DNA from: an uncultured Christensenella sp.
GTDB lineage: Bacteria; Bacillota; Clostridia; Christensenellales; Pumilibacteraceae
Assembly (NCBI GenBank): GCA_910585955.1
Contig: CAJUGC010000011.1
Span: 1 to 64,000 of the forward strand
Direction of reading: 5' to 3'
DNA: 64,000 nt
Below the pieces are notes generated by a model, which saw nothing but the letters and a program-made list of their open reading frames with translations, searched no databases and was not told the origin of the DNA. This document shows, one piece after another, positions 51,180-60,088 of the stretch. The position numbers and the translations under genes are program-made. Position 1 is the first letter of the stretch; every line of letters begins with the position of its first letter.

Positions 51180-52648
51180 TCCGTCAAAATCTGTTTTATC
51201 TTCATCTTATCGGGCTTTCCGCTCGACGCGAGAGGAAGCTCTTTTACCATAGCCGTTATTTTCGGATATTCCTTTTTCGTAAGGATTTTTTTAAGCTCGT
51301 TTTCAAATTCGGCGCGGTTTGTCTTTTCGAGCCCGTCGCCCAGCACCACCATGACGCACGGCACTTCGCCGTACTTTACGTCGCTTATTCCGACGGCGAC
51401 CGCCGCTTTTACGCCGGACAGCGACATGACCGCTCTTTCGATTCTCGCGCACGAAATATTTTCGCCTCCGCGAATAATAATGTCTTTTTTTCTGCCCGTT
51501 ATATGCAGATAACCATCGTCGTCCACATAGCCGAGATCGCCTGTCATAAGCCTGCCGTTTTCGTCAAACGGCTGTTTTTCCCTATCCGCTCCGAAATAGC
51601 CGAGCATAACCGAAGGACTCTGCACCCTTATTTCGCCCTCGATGCCGATAGAAAGCTCGTTCCCGTTTTCGTCGGTAACGACGCCTTCGTTTCGCGGATA
51701 GAACTTCCCCACGCAAGCACTTCTTTTATCCGCGCCGTCGCGATAGTCCCCGCAGCTTATGCCCATGCACTCGCTCATGCCGTAGACGGGAATGAGCGTC
51801 ATATCGAGAGTTTTCTCGATTTTTTCGAACTGTTCGCGCGTGCTCACGCCGCCCCCGATGAGCCCCGCGCGAAGCGAACTCAAATCGAAGCGAGAGGCTC
51901 TTTCCGCAAGCGAAAGATACAGCGTCGGCACGCCGTTCATGCGCGTCACGCCGTAGCGGGAAATGCACTCCGCTATGTAGTCGGTTTCGGTGCGCGAAGG
52001 TATGAACACGGCGTGACGGTTTACGAGCGCGGTTATGACGAGCGAGAGTCCGAACACATGATGAAGCGGCAACAGCTCTATGGCGACGTCGTCCGCCGAA
52101 TACATACCGAGATTCGCCGTGTCCTCGGACGTGTTTATACAGCCGAATTGCGTAAGGCAAACGGCTTTGGCGTCGCCCGTAGACCCCGTCGTGAAAATTA
52201 TTACCGCCATATCGCCCGGCAAAGAGCGCTCGACATAATAGGCGTTTTTACACTTTGAAACGTCAATGTCGCATATGCCCGTCATGGCGCCGTCGAAGAG
52301 CGTCCATTTGCCGCCGTATTCGCTCGTAACGGCAAAATCCGTTTTGAGACAGTCGGGCAAATTTGTCTTCACTTCTTCGACGGGAAGATTCGGATCGGTC
52401 AAAACAGTTATCGCACCGAGCGCTTCCAGCGCGAAGAAAACGATTGCCGTATTGACCGCACGCATTGCGCGAAGCACGACAAAGTCGCCTCTTTTCACTC
52501 CCGCAGTTTCAAAAACCGAAGCTATCCCTCCGACTGCGGCTTTGGCTTCCGCAAAGGTAAAACGGTTCTTTTCGTCGAAAAGAAAAATCTTATCGGGTAT
52601 TTGTTCCGCCGCCGTTTGAAACTGCTCGTAAAACGTAGTTTTTTTCAT
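51167..52648 (-). CDS. AMP-forming acyl-CoA/acyl-adenylate ligase
   Basis: A 493-residue class I adenylate-forming enzyme. The phosphate loop TTGSTGDAKAV is at 153-163, the MNGVPTLYLSL and GMSECMG active-site segments follow, then the GDLGYVDDDGYLHITGRKKD hinge, and the C-terminal catalytic lysine lies in SGKPDK. It activates a carboxylic acid with ATP; the substrate (fatty acid, short acid or amino acid) is not readable from sequence. Its position next to the MBOAT gene suggests it supplies the acyl group. No acyl-carrier-protein gene of DltC type is present, so the acceptor may be CoA or a carrier encoded elsewhere. ATGA overlap with the upstream gene. Confidence 0.9.
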   Translation of the reverse strand: MKKTTFYEQFQTAAEQIPDKIFLFDEKNRFTFAEAKAAVGGIASVFETAGVKRGDFVVLRAMRAVNTAIVFFALEALGAITVLTDPNLPVEEVKTNLPDCLKTDFAVTSEYGGKWTLFDGAMTGICDIDVSKCKNAYYVERSLPGDMAVIIFTTGSTGDAKAVCLTQFGCINTSEDTANLGMYSADDVAIELLPLHHVFGLSLVITALVNRHAVFIPSRTETDYIAECISRYGVTRMNGVPTLYLSLAERASRFDLSSLRAGLIGGGVSTREQFEKIEKTLDMTLIPVYGMSECMGISCGDYRDGADKRSACVGKFYPRNEGVVTDENGNELSIGIEGEIRVQSPSVMLGYFGADREKQPFDENGRLMTGDLGYVDDDGYLHITGRKKDIIIRGGENISCARIERAVMSLSGVKAAVAVGISDVKYGEVPCVMVVLGDGLEKTNRAEFENELKKILTKKEYPKITAMVKELPLASSGKPDKMKIKQILTEWKA

Positions 52649-54411
52649 GTTGCTATTACCTTCTTTAGGTCGTCTATAAGCTGATTAGTCCTTATAATTG
52701 CGCCTTTGTCGTTAAGATGATAGTCTCTGTCGTAAAAATATTCGCCCGAATACAGATAGTCGCGCGCCGATGATATGACGGTATATCCGCGCTCCGAAAG
52801 CGCTTTATCGCACTTCTGTTCAAAATCCATCCAAACAAGTTCTTGTCGTTTGCGCTCCGAAATACCGTCGAGATTCACGGGCGAATACGAAAAATACACC
52901 TCTACGCCCTTTTCTCTCATTGCGTCGTATTCGTCGCACAGATTCCCCAGCGAGTCAGCGCACTCCGGGCTATAGCCATAGCTGTCCGAGCCGTCGCCGT
53001 ACTTCTCTCCCGTGAACGGCCGCGGCTTTATTATATCGCCATAAATGTTGTACACTTCGGTGCAATCGGAATACTCACCTGCGGGTAAATTGCGCCTGCC
53101 TGCATTGAACTCGGCAAGCGTCGCAAAGGCGTTCGGAAGACAGCTCATATCGGCAAGCGCGAGCAAATCGAAATTTCCTTCCGCCATCATGAATATTCGT
53201 GGATCGGCGAATCTTACCCCCATGAATTGGAATACACTTCCGACCTCCGGCGCATGAACCAGTATATCGCCGTCCGAAAGATAGTTCGAAATACAATCGA
53301 ATTGAAAGCCCGCGTCGACTCCGCCTATTACACCGAGATTCAGCACCGTGAACCTAGAACCGAACTGCTCGTCTATAAGCTCCGACGAGAGGCCGTATGA
53401 CATACTGCATCCGCCGAAAAACACAAGCTTTCTTTTGTCCTCGAGCAGAATGAGCTTGTCGATGTTTTCTGCAAACTGTACATGCTCGCTTGAAGCGAGG
53501 TAGCGCGGCTTAAGCTTTGCGTTTAAGCGCCAGGTCTTGAACTTGCCGCCCAAAAACGCGCTGTCGCTTATTCGCTCCACCCCGTCCCAAAAGATTATTT
53601 CTTCGATGTCGCAATCTCTGAAAGCGCCGTTTTCCACCTCGACGATAGTGTCGGGCAACGCCAAAACCTTCGCTTTCAATCTTTGAGCAAAGCCTTTGGC
53701 AATGCCCGTAACTTTCAATCCGTCGATTTCGCGCGGAATAACTATTTCGTCCGCCTCCGCGCTACCCGTGTACTTTTCGAGTACCGCGGTATCGCTGCTT
53801 ACGCGGTATATAAAATCCGACGCATCGTTTTGCTTTTTCCATGAGGCATAGAGCGTCACCGCCGTGCCCGAAGTTACGGTTATACGCGACCCCAGCCCTA
53901 TGTGCTCTCCGCTTCCGTCGGGCTTCGTATTCCACCCGACATGTAAGTATCCGTCGCGCAAAAGTATAATCGTCTCCGTATTTGCTCTCAAATGACGGGA
54001 CAAATCATACCCGACAAGCAAAGCGCTTTTTTCGTTTTCGAACAGTGCGCCGTTGCCGTCGTAACATATCGTAGCGGCAGAAAACAGCACCTCTATCTTG
54101 ACCCTTGTGGGACGGATGACGTTCCTCAGCGTCAGAACCGTGCTTTCACCCTCTTGCCGTAAATCGTAACCGTCATAGGAACAGCCGCCGAATGCGCAAT
54201 CGTCCTCAAAAGTGAGAGCTATGCTTACGCTTTCGCCGCTTTCGACGCGAAAGCTCGAGTTTTCGGCTGTATAATAAGGGCTGTCCTCGACAGTTACGGA
54301 GATTCTGCCATCCACACCAAGGGACGGCGAAGAACAGGCGCATATAAAAACTCCAGCAAGCATGATAAAAACCGCGACGAATATTTTAATATGTTTTAAA
54401 ATGCGCGACAT
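52645..54411 (-). CDS. Lipoprotein with InlB-like repeat, LRR and SGNH domain
   Basis: A 588-residue surface lipoprotein (lipobox-like ICAC, lipid-modified cysteine about residue 26). Domains in order: an N-terminal beta region; an InlB/Flg_new-type repeat (about 115-192, ending LYASW); a BspA-type leucine-rich region (about 205-300; VTGIAKGFAQR, VENGAFRDCDIEEIIFW); then an SGNH-like domain (about 328-588). That domain has block I GGCSMSYG (Ser336) and a late DYHLNDKG, corresponding to the catalytic Asp/His block. It probably completes acyl transfer to a surface polymer, as DltD or AlgJ-type proteins do. ATG 54411 with GGGGGT; it overlaps the preceding gene by 26 bases. Confidence 0.8.
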   Translation of the reverse strand: MSRILKHIKIFVAVFIMLAGVFICACSSPSLGVDGRISVTVEDSPYYTAENSSFRVESGESVSIALTFEDDCAFGGCSYDGYDLRQEGESTVLTLRNVIRPTRVKIEVLFSAATICYDGNGALFENEKSALLVGYDLSRHLRANTETIILLRDGYLHVGWNTKPDGSGEHIGLGSRITVTSGTAVTLYASWKKQNDASDFIYRVSSDTAVLEKYTGSAEADEIVIPREIDGLKVTGIAKGFAQRLKAKVLALPDTIVEVENGAFRDCDIEEIIFWDGVERISDSAFLGGKFKTWRLNAKLKPRYLASSEHVQFAENIDKLILLEDKRKLVFFGGCSMSYGLSSELIDEQFGSRFTVLNLGVIGGVDAGFQFDCISNYLSDGDILVHAPEVGSVFQFMGVRFADPRIFMMAEGNFDLLALADMSCLPNAFATLAEFNAGRRNLPAGEYSDCTEVYNIYGDIIKPRPFTGEKYGDGSDSYGYSPECADSLGNLCDEYDAMREKGVEVYFSYSPVNLDGISERKRQELVWMDFEQKCDKALSERGYTVISSARDYLYSGEYFYDRDYHLNDKGAIIRTNQLIDDLKKVIAT

Positions 54412-55810
54412 AGTACCCCCAATAATAATCGGTCGAATATGCCATGAGCGAGGCTTCGGGAACGTAAATCTTGACGTTCTCCGCCCCATCCAGCAACCTA
54501 TAACCCACCCTTATATCTTCGGGATCGGCGTGCCTTAACACCAGCCTTTCGAGAGACGTGCAGCCTGCAAAACTTCCGTCCGACAAAACCGCGATATTTT
54601 CCTGCACGGTTATCTCCCGAACCCGAATATTGCCCGAAAAGACGTCTTTTTCAAGCGACGTCACTCTCTGCCCGTTGTACGATGACGGCAAAACGAGACT
54701 TTGCGCTTCTTTGCCTTTTTGAGTAAGCCCGACGATTTTGACTCCTGAAGCGTTCTCCTCGAAAACGAATGCGTCCGCCTGCGAATTGTCGCCTTCGATA
54801 GGCTCATCGGGCATTTTAAGCGGCGGCTTTTCCGGCACGGGCGTAATGTTTGCCGAAGTTATGCCTAGCTCGTTTTTGATTTCATTCGAGAGCCGCAGCG
54901 TGTTCATCGTCATTCCGCTCGCGTTCAAGTGCACGTTGGAATCATAAAACCATTCGCATTCGTAAGCACAGGTTTTCGGATCGCTTATGACCCTGAACTC
55001 GAACTTTTCGGCGGCGTCCTCGTACAGAGAGTCGAGCGAGCCGCAGTCCACCGAAAGCTCGTTCATCGGCGCAAACGAATAGTAGACCGTCGCGCCTTTT
55101 TTATTTACCTTTTCGCTCCACTCGTTCACATACTCAACAAACTTTTCGTCGCCGAACGCGTTTTCGACCTCTATTGGATTGTTCGAATCGTATCCGTTCG
55201 GCATAATATTACTTTTGCGCTCCGCCCTTGTCATGTCGCAGTTTTCGTCGAAGGACGACGCGCTGTAGACTCCGCCTTTGTCCCCCGTATCGTCGAGCTT
55301 GAGCTTTTCGGCTACGAAAGACACATAGTTTCCGACGATTGCGCCGCGGTTTTCCTTTGCCGTTTTAAAAAGCATACTGCGCTTCGAATCCGCCGCGCGA
55401 AGGAACTCGCTGCCCGAAAAATAGAGGCTAAGAGACTGCGGGTTTATTTCGGGCGTAAATATGATTATATCGCCGTCCGAAATTTCTCCGATAGCAAGAT
55501 CCAGCATGGCTTTCGTACCTATCGCGCCGTAAAGACCGAAATTACAGACCGTAAAATCCAGCCCCGACGCTTCTAGTTCCGATTGCAAAAGCGCCGAATT
55601 CACGCCGAAAGCGACGGCGGAGTTGCCTATGACGACGACTTTTTTATCACTCGAAGCGAGTTTTTCGTACATGGGCGCAAGAACTCCGTAATAAGTAGAA
55701 GAAAACCGCGCAGACGCCGACATATCCGCACAAAAAACTACTGTGGGAATAATCATGAGGTATGCGATAATACAAACGGCGATAAGCACGGTTTTCTTTA
55801 CTTTCTTCAT
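54386..55810 (-). CDS. Membrane-anchored SGNH-domain protein with C-terminal LRR
   Basis: A 474-residue protein with an N-terminal membrane helix (about 6-27), then an SGNH-like domain (about 50-330; block I VVVIGNSAVAFG with Ser64, and a late SNVHLNASG block), a Pro-rich linker (about 335-350) and a BspA-type leucine-rich region (about 365-470). It is a paralogue of the next gene product, with the SGNH and LRR modules in the opposite order. It is outside the membrane and probably acts in surface polymer acylation or recognition. First gene of the operon; ATG 55810. Confidence 0.78.
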   Translation of the reverse strand: MKKVKKTVLIAVCIIAYLMIIPTVVFCADMSASARFSSTYYGVLAPMYEKLASSDKKVVVIGNSAVAFGVNSALLQSELEASGLDFTVCNFGLYGAIGTKAMLDLAIGEISDGDIIIFTPEINPQSLSLYFSGSEFLRAADSKRSMLFKTAKENRGAIVGNYVSFVAEKLKLDDTGDKGGVYSASSFDENCDMTRAERKSNIMPNGYDSNNPIEVENAFGDEKFVEYVNEWSEKVNKKGATVYYSFAPMNELSVDCGSLDSLYEDAAEKFEFRVISDPKTCAYECEWFYDSNVHLNASGMTMNTLRLSNEIKNELGITSANITPVPEKPPLKMPDEPIEGDNSQADAFVFEENASGVKIVGLTQKGKEAQSLVLPSSYNGQRVTSLEKDVFSGNIRVREITVQENIAVLSDGSFAGCTSLERLVLRHADPEDIRVGYRLLDGAENVKIYVPEASLMAYSTDYYWGYYVAHFKTY

Positions 55811-55860
55811 TCTACTGTTTTCGCGACTCTACGCGCCGCGCTCTCTAAACTCAAAACGAA

Positions 55861-58773
55861 TTACTCTTGTTTTTCCTCCGAAGTGTCATCGGACGGTTCT
55901 ATGCTGACAGTGGGTTCCGAAGCCGCTTTAAGCGCGCCGCGCACGGCGAATACGCCCCAAACCGCAAGCCCTGCAGCCATTACCGCGTCTACTACAAACA
56001 TAATCACCTGCCAAATCGGGAGCTTATAGCCGATTATCTCGCCGTTCATGGCATTTGAGTTTGCAATGCTGTAGAGAATATTCTTTGCCGCCTTGCGAAG
56101 CGCAGTCACGTCGCTCGCGCTCGATGAATCGACATTCGTCCAATACTTGGTAGTAGTGAGATTTAAGTCACCGCCCGCATAGCACATCTGCTTGGGGTTC
56201 ATGTATGCATTCGTGATGAAGTCGCTTATGACGCACCCCTCGAAGCCCCATTCGTTGCGAAGCACCTTAGTTATGAGGCGGTAGTCGCCGCCCGTCCAGA
56301 CGGTGCCTATACGGTTGAAAGAACTCATCATGCCGCGCGCCTTGCCGACTTTTACGGCGAGCTCGAACGGCTTGAAGTACACCTCGCGCATGGACTGCTC
56401 GGTCGCCCATGTACAGACGCCGTTGGCGTTTCTGTGCGTCTCCTGCTCGTTGAGCGCGAAGTGCTTCATGTACATAGTGACGCCGCCCGACTGCGCGCCG
56501 AGGATTTCGTGAGCCGCCATGATGCCAGAAAGGTAGCCGTCCTCCGAGAAGTACTCGATGTTTCTGCCGCCGAACGGCGAGCGGTGGATATTGGCGCCCG
56601 GTGCGTAAAGCCCCGAGTACGGAAGCCCCGACCCTCTTTGGTCGCCCCAATAGCCTTCCTCGGCTATGCTCTTGCCGAAGTCCTCGGCGCGCTTTATGTC
56701 CCAGGTGCTCGAGAGAATGACTTCGGAAAAGTACGCGCAAGTGTCGTAGATTGTGCCTTTGTCCATGAAGTTGCAAAAGCCCACCGGTCCGTCGCTCTCT
56801 ATCGTCTCGGGGATGCCGAGTCTGAGTACGCCTGCCGTCTTAAACGCGCCCTCGTTGAAAAGGTCGGTCATTTCGGAGACCGTAAGCTGATCGAGGAATG
56901 CGTCCCACTTCTCAGTGTCGTCGTAGGGTACGCCGACCAGGTCTTTCAAGAGCACGGGGGAAGCGATTTTCTCTCCCGTCTCTTCGTCGACTTTCGTGTA
57001 CTCGACGCCCGTCTTAGGCATTGCAGGGTTCTTGTCGGGGTTGTTGCTCGTCTTGTCATTGAGCTTATTTATGAACTCGTTGTCGCGCGCGCGCTCGTCG
57101 TCGGAGGGAGTCGTCGGCATGGTCTCGTCCCATGCGCTTCTCGAGAGCACGGTCGAGAGTTCGTCGTCGGCGTCGTCGAAGAGGTTTTCTACTTTTGTCC
57201 CCGTAGTGGGGTCGCTGCCGTACTTTATGCCGCCGTCCGCCACTTTGAACGGTATGGCGCGGCTCGAGTCGTGCGCGTCGTTTGCCACATACAGCGTATA
57301 GTTTCCGCCGTCGAGCTCGTAGCCCTTGAAAGTATTCTTATTCGCGTCGGTGTAGTCGTAGGACGCTATGTCGTACGGCGTGAAAGTCAGTTCGACTTCC
57401 CCCGAGCGACCCGGCTCTATAAGCTCGGTTTTGGCAAAGCCGCAGAGCACCTTGTGCGCCTTTTCTATGCCGCCTGCGGTGTAGGGCGCACTCGCGTAGA
57501 GCTGAACTACGTCCCGTCCCGCACGCGCGCCCGTGTTCTTTACCGTGACTTTGACGGTATAGCTTGCGTCTGCCGTTACGGTTTTATTTTTGAGCGCGGA
57601 GTCGTCGACCGTCCACTCGAACGTCGTATAGGACAAGCCGTGCCCCAAAGGATAGACGACGTGCTCGTCATACCACTTTTCGCCGTCCGTATAGCCGCGC
57701 GTCTCGTAGTAGCGATAGCCGACGTAAATGCCCTCTTCGTAGTCGACAAAGAAGTAGTTTTTGGCTTTGCCGTCAACCGTGTACGCGTCGCCGCCCTGCT
57801 TGCGGTTGTTGCCGAAGTTGTGCCAGGTGGGGTCGGCGGTGAAGTCCGCCGCATATGTGTCGGCGGTGTGACCCGAGGGGTTTACTTTGCCCGATAGGAT
57901 CTCGCCTATCGCCATGGCTCCGTTCATGCCCGGCGCGCCGATCCACAGACAGGCGTCTATCTTGCCGTAAGCGTCGTCCTTTACGAAGCCGAGTTCCATG
58001 GTTGCCGCGCTGTTTACGAGCACGACTGTCTTTTCGAAGCCGGCTTTGGTTACTTCCTCTATGAGACGGATTTCGTTGGCGTCGAGCTCGAGATAGTGTT
58101 TGCCCTCTTCTTCGGACGTTCTCGGCAAATCGAAGTCCTCGCCGCCGATGCGCGAGAGCACGACAATTGCCGCATTTTTGTAGTCCTTAAAGCTCGCTTT
58201 CAAGGCATCCGAGTAGTTTGCCCACGGCGTTTCGCCCGTCTTAAGCGTCTCACTGCCGCCCGCGTCGAGCGACGGATTGGCGCTACGCTCGCCGCCCGAG
58301 AGCGAGTTGTTCTCGTAGAAAGCCTTGAGGTCGGGATTGTAGCTTATGCCGGCGGCAGTTAGGCTGTCGAACAGTGTCTTTGCCTTCGAATAGTCGACGC
58401 CGCCGCTACCCGATGCGCCGTAGACGAGGTTTACGGAGTTCTTGCCGAACACCGAAACTTTCGCGCCCTCTGCAAGCGGAAGCGCACCGCCGTCGTTCTT
58501 GAGAAGGGTCATGCCCTCCTTGCAGATGTCGACGGCAAGGGCGTTGCCTTTTTCGAGCGCCTCGGCTTTACTCTCGGTCTTTGCGACGTAGACTGCCTGC
58601 GAGCCCTCGGCAAACACCGGACGCTTGCGCGAAGACAGCACCGTGCATACGAGCGTATACAGATAGGTGGACGCGACGATGTTTGCGACAAGCAGCACTG
58701 CTACGAGCGACACCGTCACTATGAACCATATCCGCGAATGGAGATTTTTGAAAATCGCTTTTATTTTTTCCAT
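55861..58773 (-). CDS. Domain-permuted glycoside hydrolase family 3 protein, membrane-anchored at both ends
   Basis: A 970-residue GH3 enzyme. A membrane helix (about 16-41) is followed by the GH3 C-terminal-type domain (from GMTLLKNDGGALPL at about 87 to 350), a fibronectin III-like domain (about 385-500) and the catalytic (beta/alpha)8 domain (about 600-905). The nucleophile is in GCVISDF, about Asp851. A second membrane helix (about 918-945) precedes an acidic tail. This reversed order of the usual GH3 domains is known in some gut and rumen beta-glucosidases. The substrate, probably a beta-glucoside or xyloside, cannot be fixed. ATG 58773 with AAGGAGAGG. Confidence 0.92.
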   Translation of the reverse strand: MEKIKAIFKNLHSRIWFIVTVSLVAVLLVANIVASTYLYTLVCTVLSSRKRPVFAEGSQAVYVAKTESKAEALEKGNALAVDICKEGMTLLKNDGGALPLAEGAKVSVFGKNSVNLVYGASGSGGVDYSKAKTLFDSLTAAGISYNPDLKAFYENNSLSGGERSANPSLDAGGSETLKTGETPWANYSDALKASFKDYKNAAIVVLSRIGGEDFDLPRTSEEEGKHYLELDANEIRLIEEVTKAGFEKTVVLVNSAATMELGFVKDDAYGKIDACLWIGAPGMNGAMAIGEILSGKVNPSGHTADTYAADFTADPTWHNFGNNRKQGGDAYTVDGKAKNYFFVDYEEGIYVGYRYYETRGYTDGEKWYDEHVVYPLGHGLSYTTFEWTVDDSALKNKTVTADASYTVKVTVKNTGARAGRDVVQLYASAPYTAGGIEKAHKVLCGFAKTELIEPGRSGEVELTFTPYDIASYDYTDANKNTFKGYELDGGNYTLYVANDAHDSSRAIPFKVADGGIKYGSDPTTGTKVENLFDDADDELSTVLSRSAWDETMPTTPSDDERARDNEFINKLNDKTSNNPDKNPAMPKTGVEYTKVDEETGEKIASPVLLKDLVGVPYDDTEKWDAFLDQLTVSEMTDLFNEGAFKTAGVLRLGIPETIESDGPVGFCNFMDKGTIYDTCAYFSEVILSSTWDIKRAEDFGKSIAEEGYWGDQRGSGLPYSGLYAPGANIHRSPFGGRNIEYFSEDGYLSGIMAAHEILGAQSGGVTMYMKHFALNEQETHRNANGVCTWATEQSMREVYFKPFELAVKVGKARGMMSSFNRIGTVWTGGDYRLITKVLRNEWGFEGCVISDFITNAYMNPKQMCYAGGDLNLTTTKYWTNVDSSSASDVTALRKAAKNILYSIANSNAMNGEIIGYKLPIWQVIMFVVDAVMAAGLAVWGVFAVRGALKAASEPTVSIEPSDDTSEEKQE

Positions 58774-58794
58774 GATCCTCTCCTTGCGGCGGGC

Positions 58795-59898
58795 TTAGTA
58801 GTTGCCGTTCGCCTTATAGCCTTCCGTCCAGGTGAGAGCGGTCTTTTCGGTCGCTATTTTGACGCAGTCGACGAGCGGAGCCGTGCTGTTCATAGTGCCG
58901 CCCGTGCCCTGCTTTATGCTGTTTGCCGTGCGAAGGGTTATGACGTTGTCGCCCGCCTTGAGATTTACGGCGGCGCTTATGACGAAATCTTCGAAGGGAA
59001 GCACTTTTTCGTTGCTCGTCGCCGCTTGCGCTCCCTCGAACTTTATGCCCTCGTAGCCGAGCTTGCCGCCGTTTACGAGCACTTCGTACATATCGCCGTC
59101 AAGCTCGATGTCCGCGTACTCCGCCGACAGGCGCAAAATGAGCGCGGCGCCCTGCACGGCTTCGGAAGCGGTTATGTGGAACTCGAGCGTCGTATTCCAG
59201 GTGGGGCTGTCGTAGCGTGCATATAGGTAAGACAGATAGTAACCGTTGCTTGCAGCCGCGTTCTTCGTGTCGGTTATTATGGCGCTCGTGCCGTATGTGC
59301 CGCCGCTGTAACCGGGTCCCGAAAAGTCGTCGAGAATGAGGTCTTCCGCCTCGAAAGTGTAGAGCCCGAACCACTTCGCATAGATGTCGGTGTCGGCGTT
59401 TATGCGCGTCGAGAACTTGAATTCCGACGTGCACCCCTCGTCCGTATACCAACCCGCAAAGTACTTGCCGTCCGCTTTGGGATCGGCGGGTTTTGCCGCG
59501 CGGGAATTTTCCTTTACTTTTATGACGCTCGTATCGGTTTCGCTCTTGTGAAGAGTCAGTTTGTAGTACGTTACGCCGCTTTCGAGCCAATTGGCATAGA
59601 CGGTCGTGTCCGCCGTTATTTCGACCGTAAAGTCGAAAAGCTCGGTGCACTCGGCGTCCTTATACCAATTTTCGAAGTCGAAGCCCGTGCGCGTGGGCGC
59701 TGCGGGTTTTTCTGCCGCCTTGCCGTCCTCTACGGTCACCGTCGTATTTGCTCCGCCCTCGTAGTTCGCATTAAACGTCACCGTATGGGTGTTGCCGGGC
59801 GGCGTAGGCGTCGGAGTGCCGCCGCAAGCCGCGAAAAGCGACAAGCAGCACAGCGCGAGCGCGACTATGAGAGCCGCAATAAACTTGCTCTTTTTCAT
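58795..59898 (-). CDS. Lipoprotein with two InlB-type repeats and a CBM-like domain
   Basis: A 367-residue lipoprotein (lipobox FAAC, lipid-modified cysteine 25) with a short Pro/Thr linker. Two InlB/Flg_new repeats follow (about 36-105 and 112-175; each ends in a YANW or YAKW strand). The C-terminal domain (about 178-365) begins YTFEAEDLILDDF and resembles family 6/35-type carbohydrate-binding modules, which commonly start with an EAE strand. It lies between the two GH3 genes and probably keeps a glycan near the enzymes. The binding assignment is by fold pattern only. ATG 59898 with AAGGAGAA. Confidence 0.78.
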   Translation of the reverse strand: MKKSKFIAALIVALALCCLSLFAACGGTPTPTPPGNTHTVTFNANYEGGANTTVTVEDGKAAEKPAAPTRTGFDFENWYKDAECTELFDFTVEITADTTVYANWLESGVTYYKLTLHKSETDTSVIKVKENSRAAKPADPKADGKYFAGWYTDEGCTSEFKFSTRINADTDIYAKWFGLYTFEAEDLILDDFSGPGYSGGTYGTSAIITDTKNAAASNGYYLSYLYARYDSPTWNTTLEFHITASEAVQGAALILRLSAEYADIELDGDMYEVLVNGGKLGYEGIKFEGAQAATSNEKVLPFEDFVISAAVNLKAGDNVITLRTANSIKQGTGGTMNSTAPLVDCVKIATEKTALTWTEGYKANGNY

Positions 59899-60003
59899 TT
59901 CTTTTTCTCCTTAAGATATGTTTTCGAATATATAAGCGCACATATTAGTGCGGTCGTTTACTAAATTATATGATAAAGTTTTGTATCGAAATAATAAGGC
60001 GAG

Positions 60004-60037
60004 CGTCCCGACGGGTCCGGCTATGAACCCGTCGGCG
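60004..60037 (-). terminator. Hairpin between the second GH3 gene and the lipoprotein gene
   Basis: CCGACGGGT and ACCCGTCGG pair within a longer GCG/CGC stem, followed on the minus strand by TTATTATTTCG. A TATAAT-like box for the next gene lies further downstream. The stem is strong but the U run is poor. Confidence 0.45.
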
Positions 60038-60088
60038 CTGCCGAATTGGAGTAATGCGCATAATTTGCGCATGGCTTAGGGAGCTATG

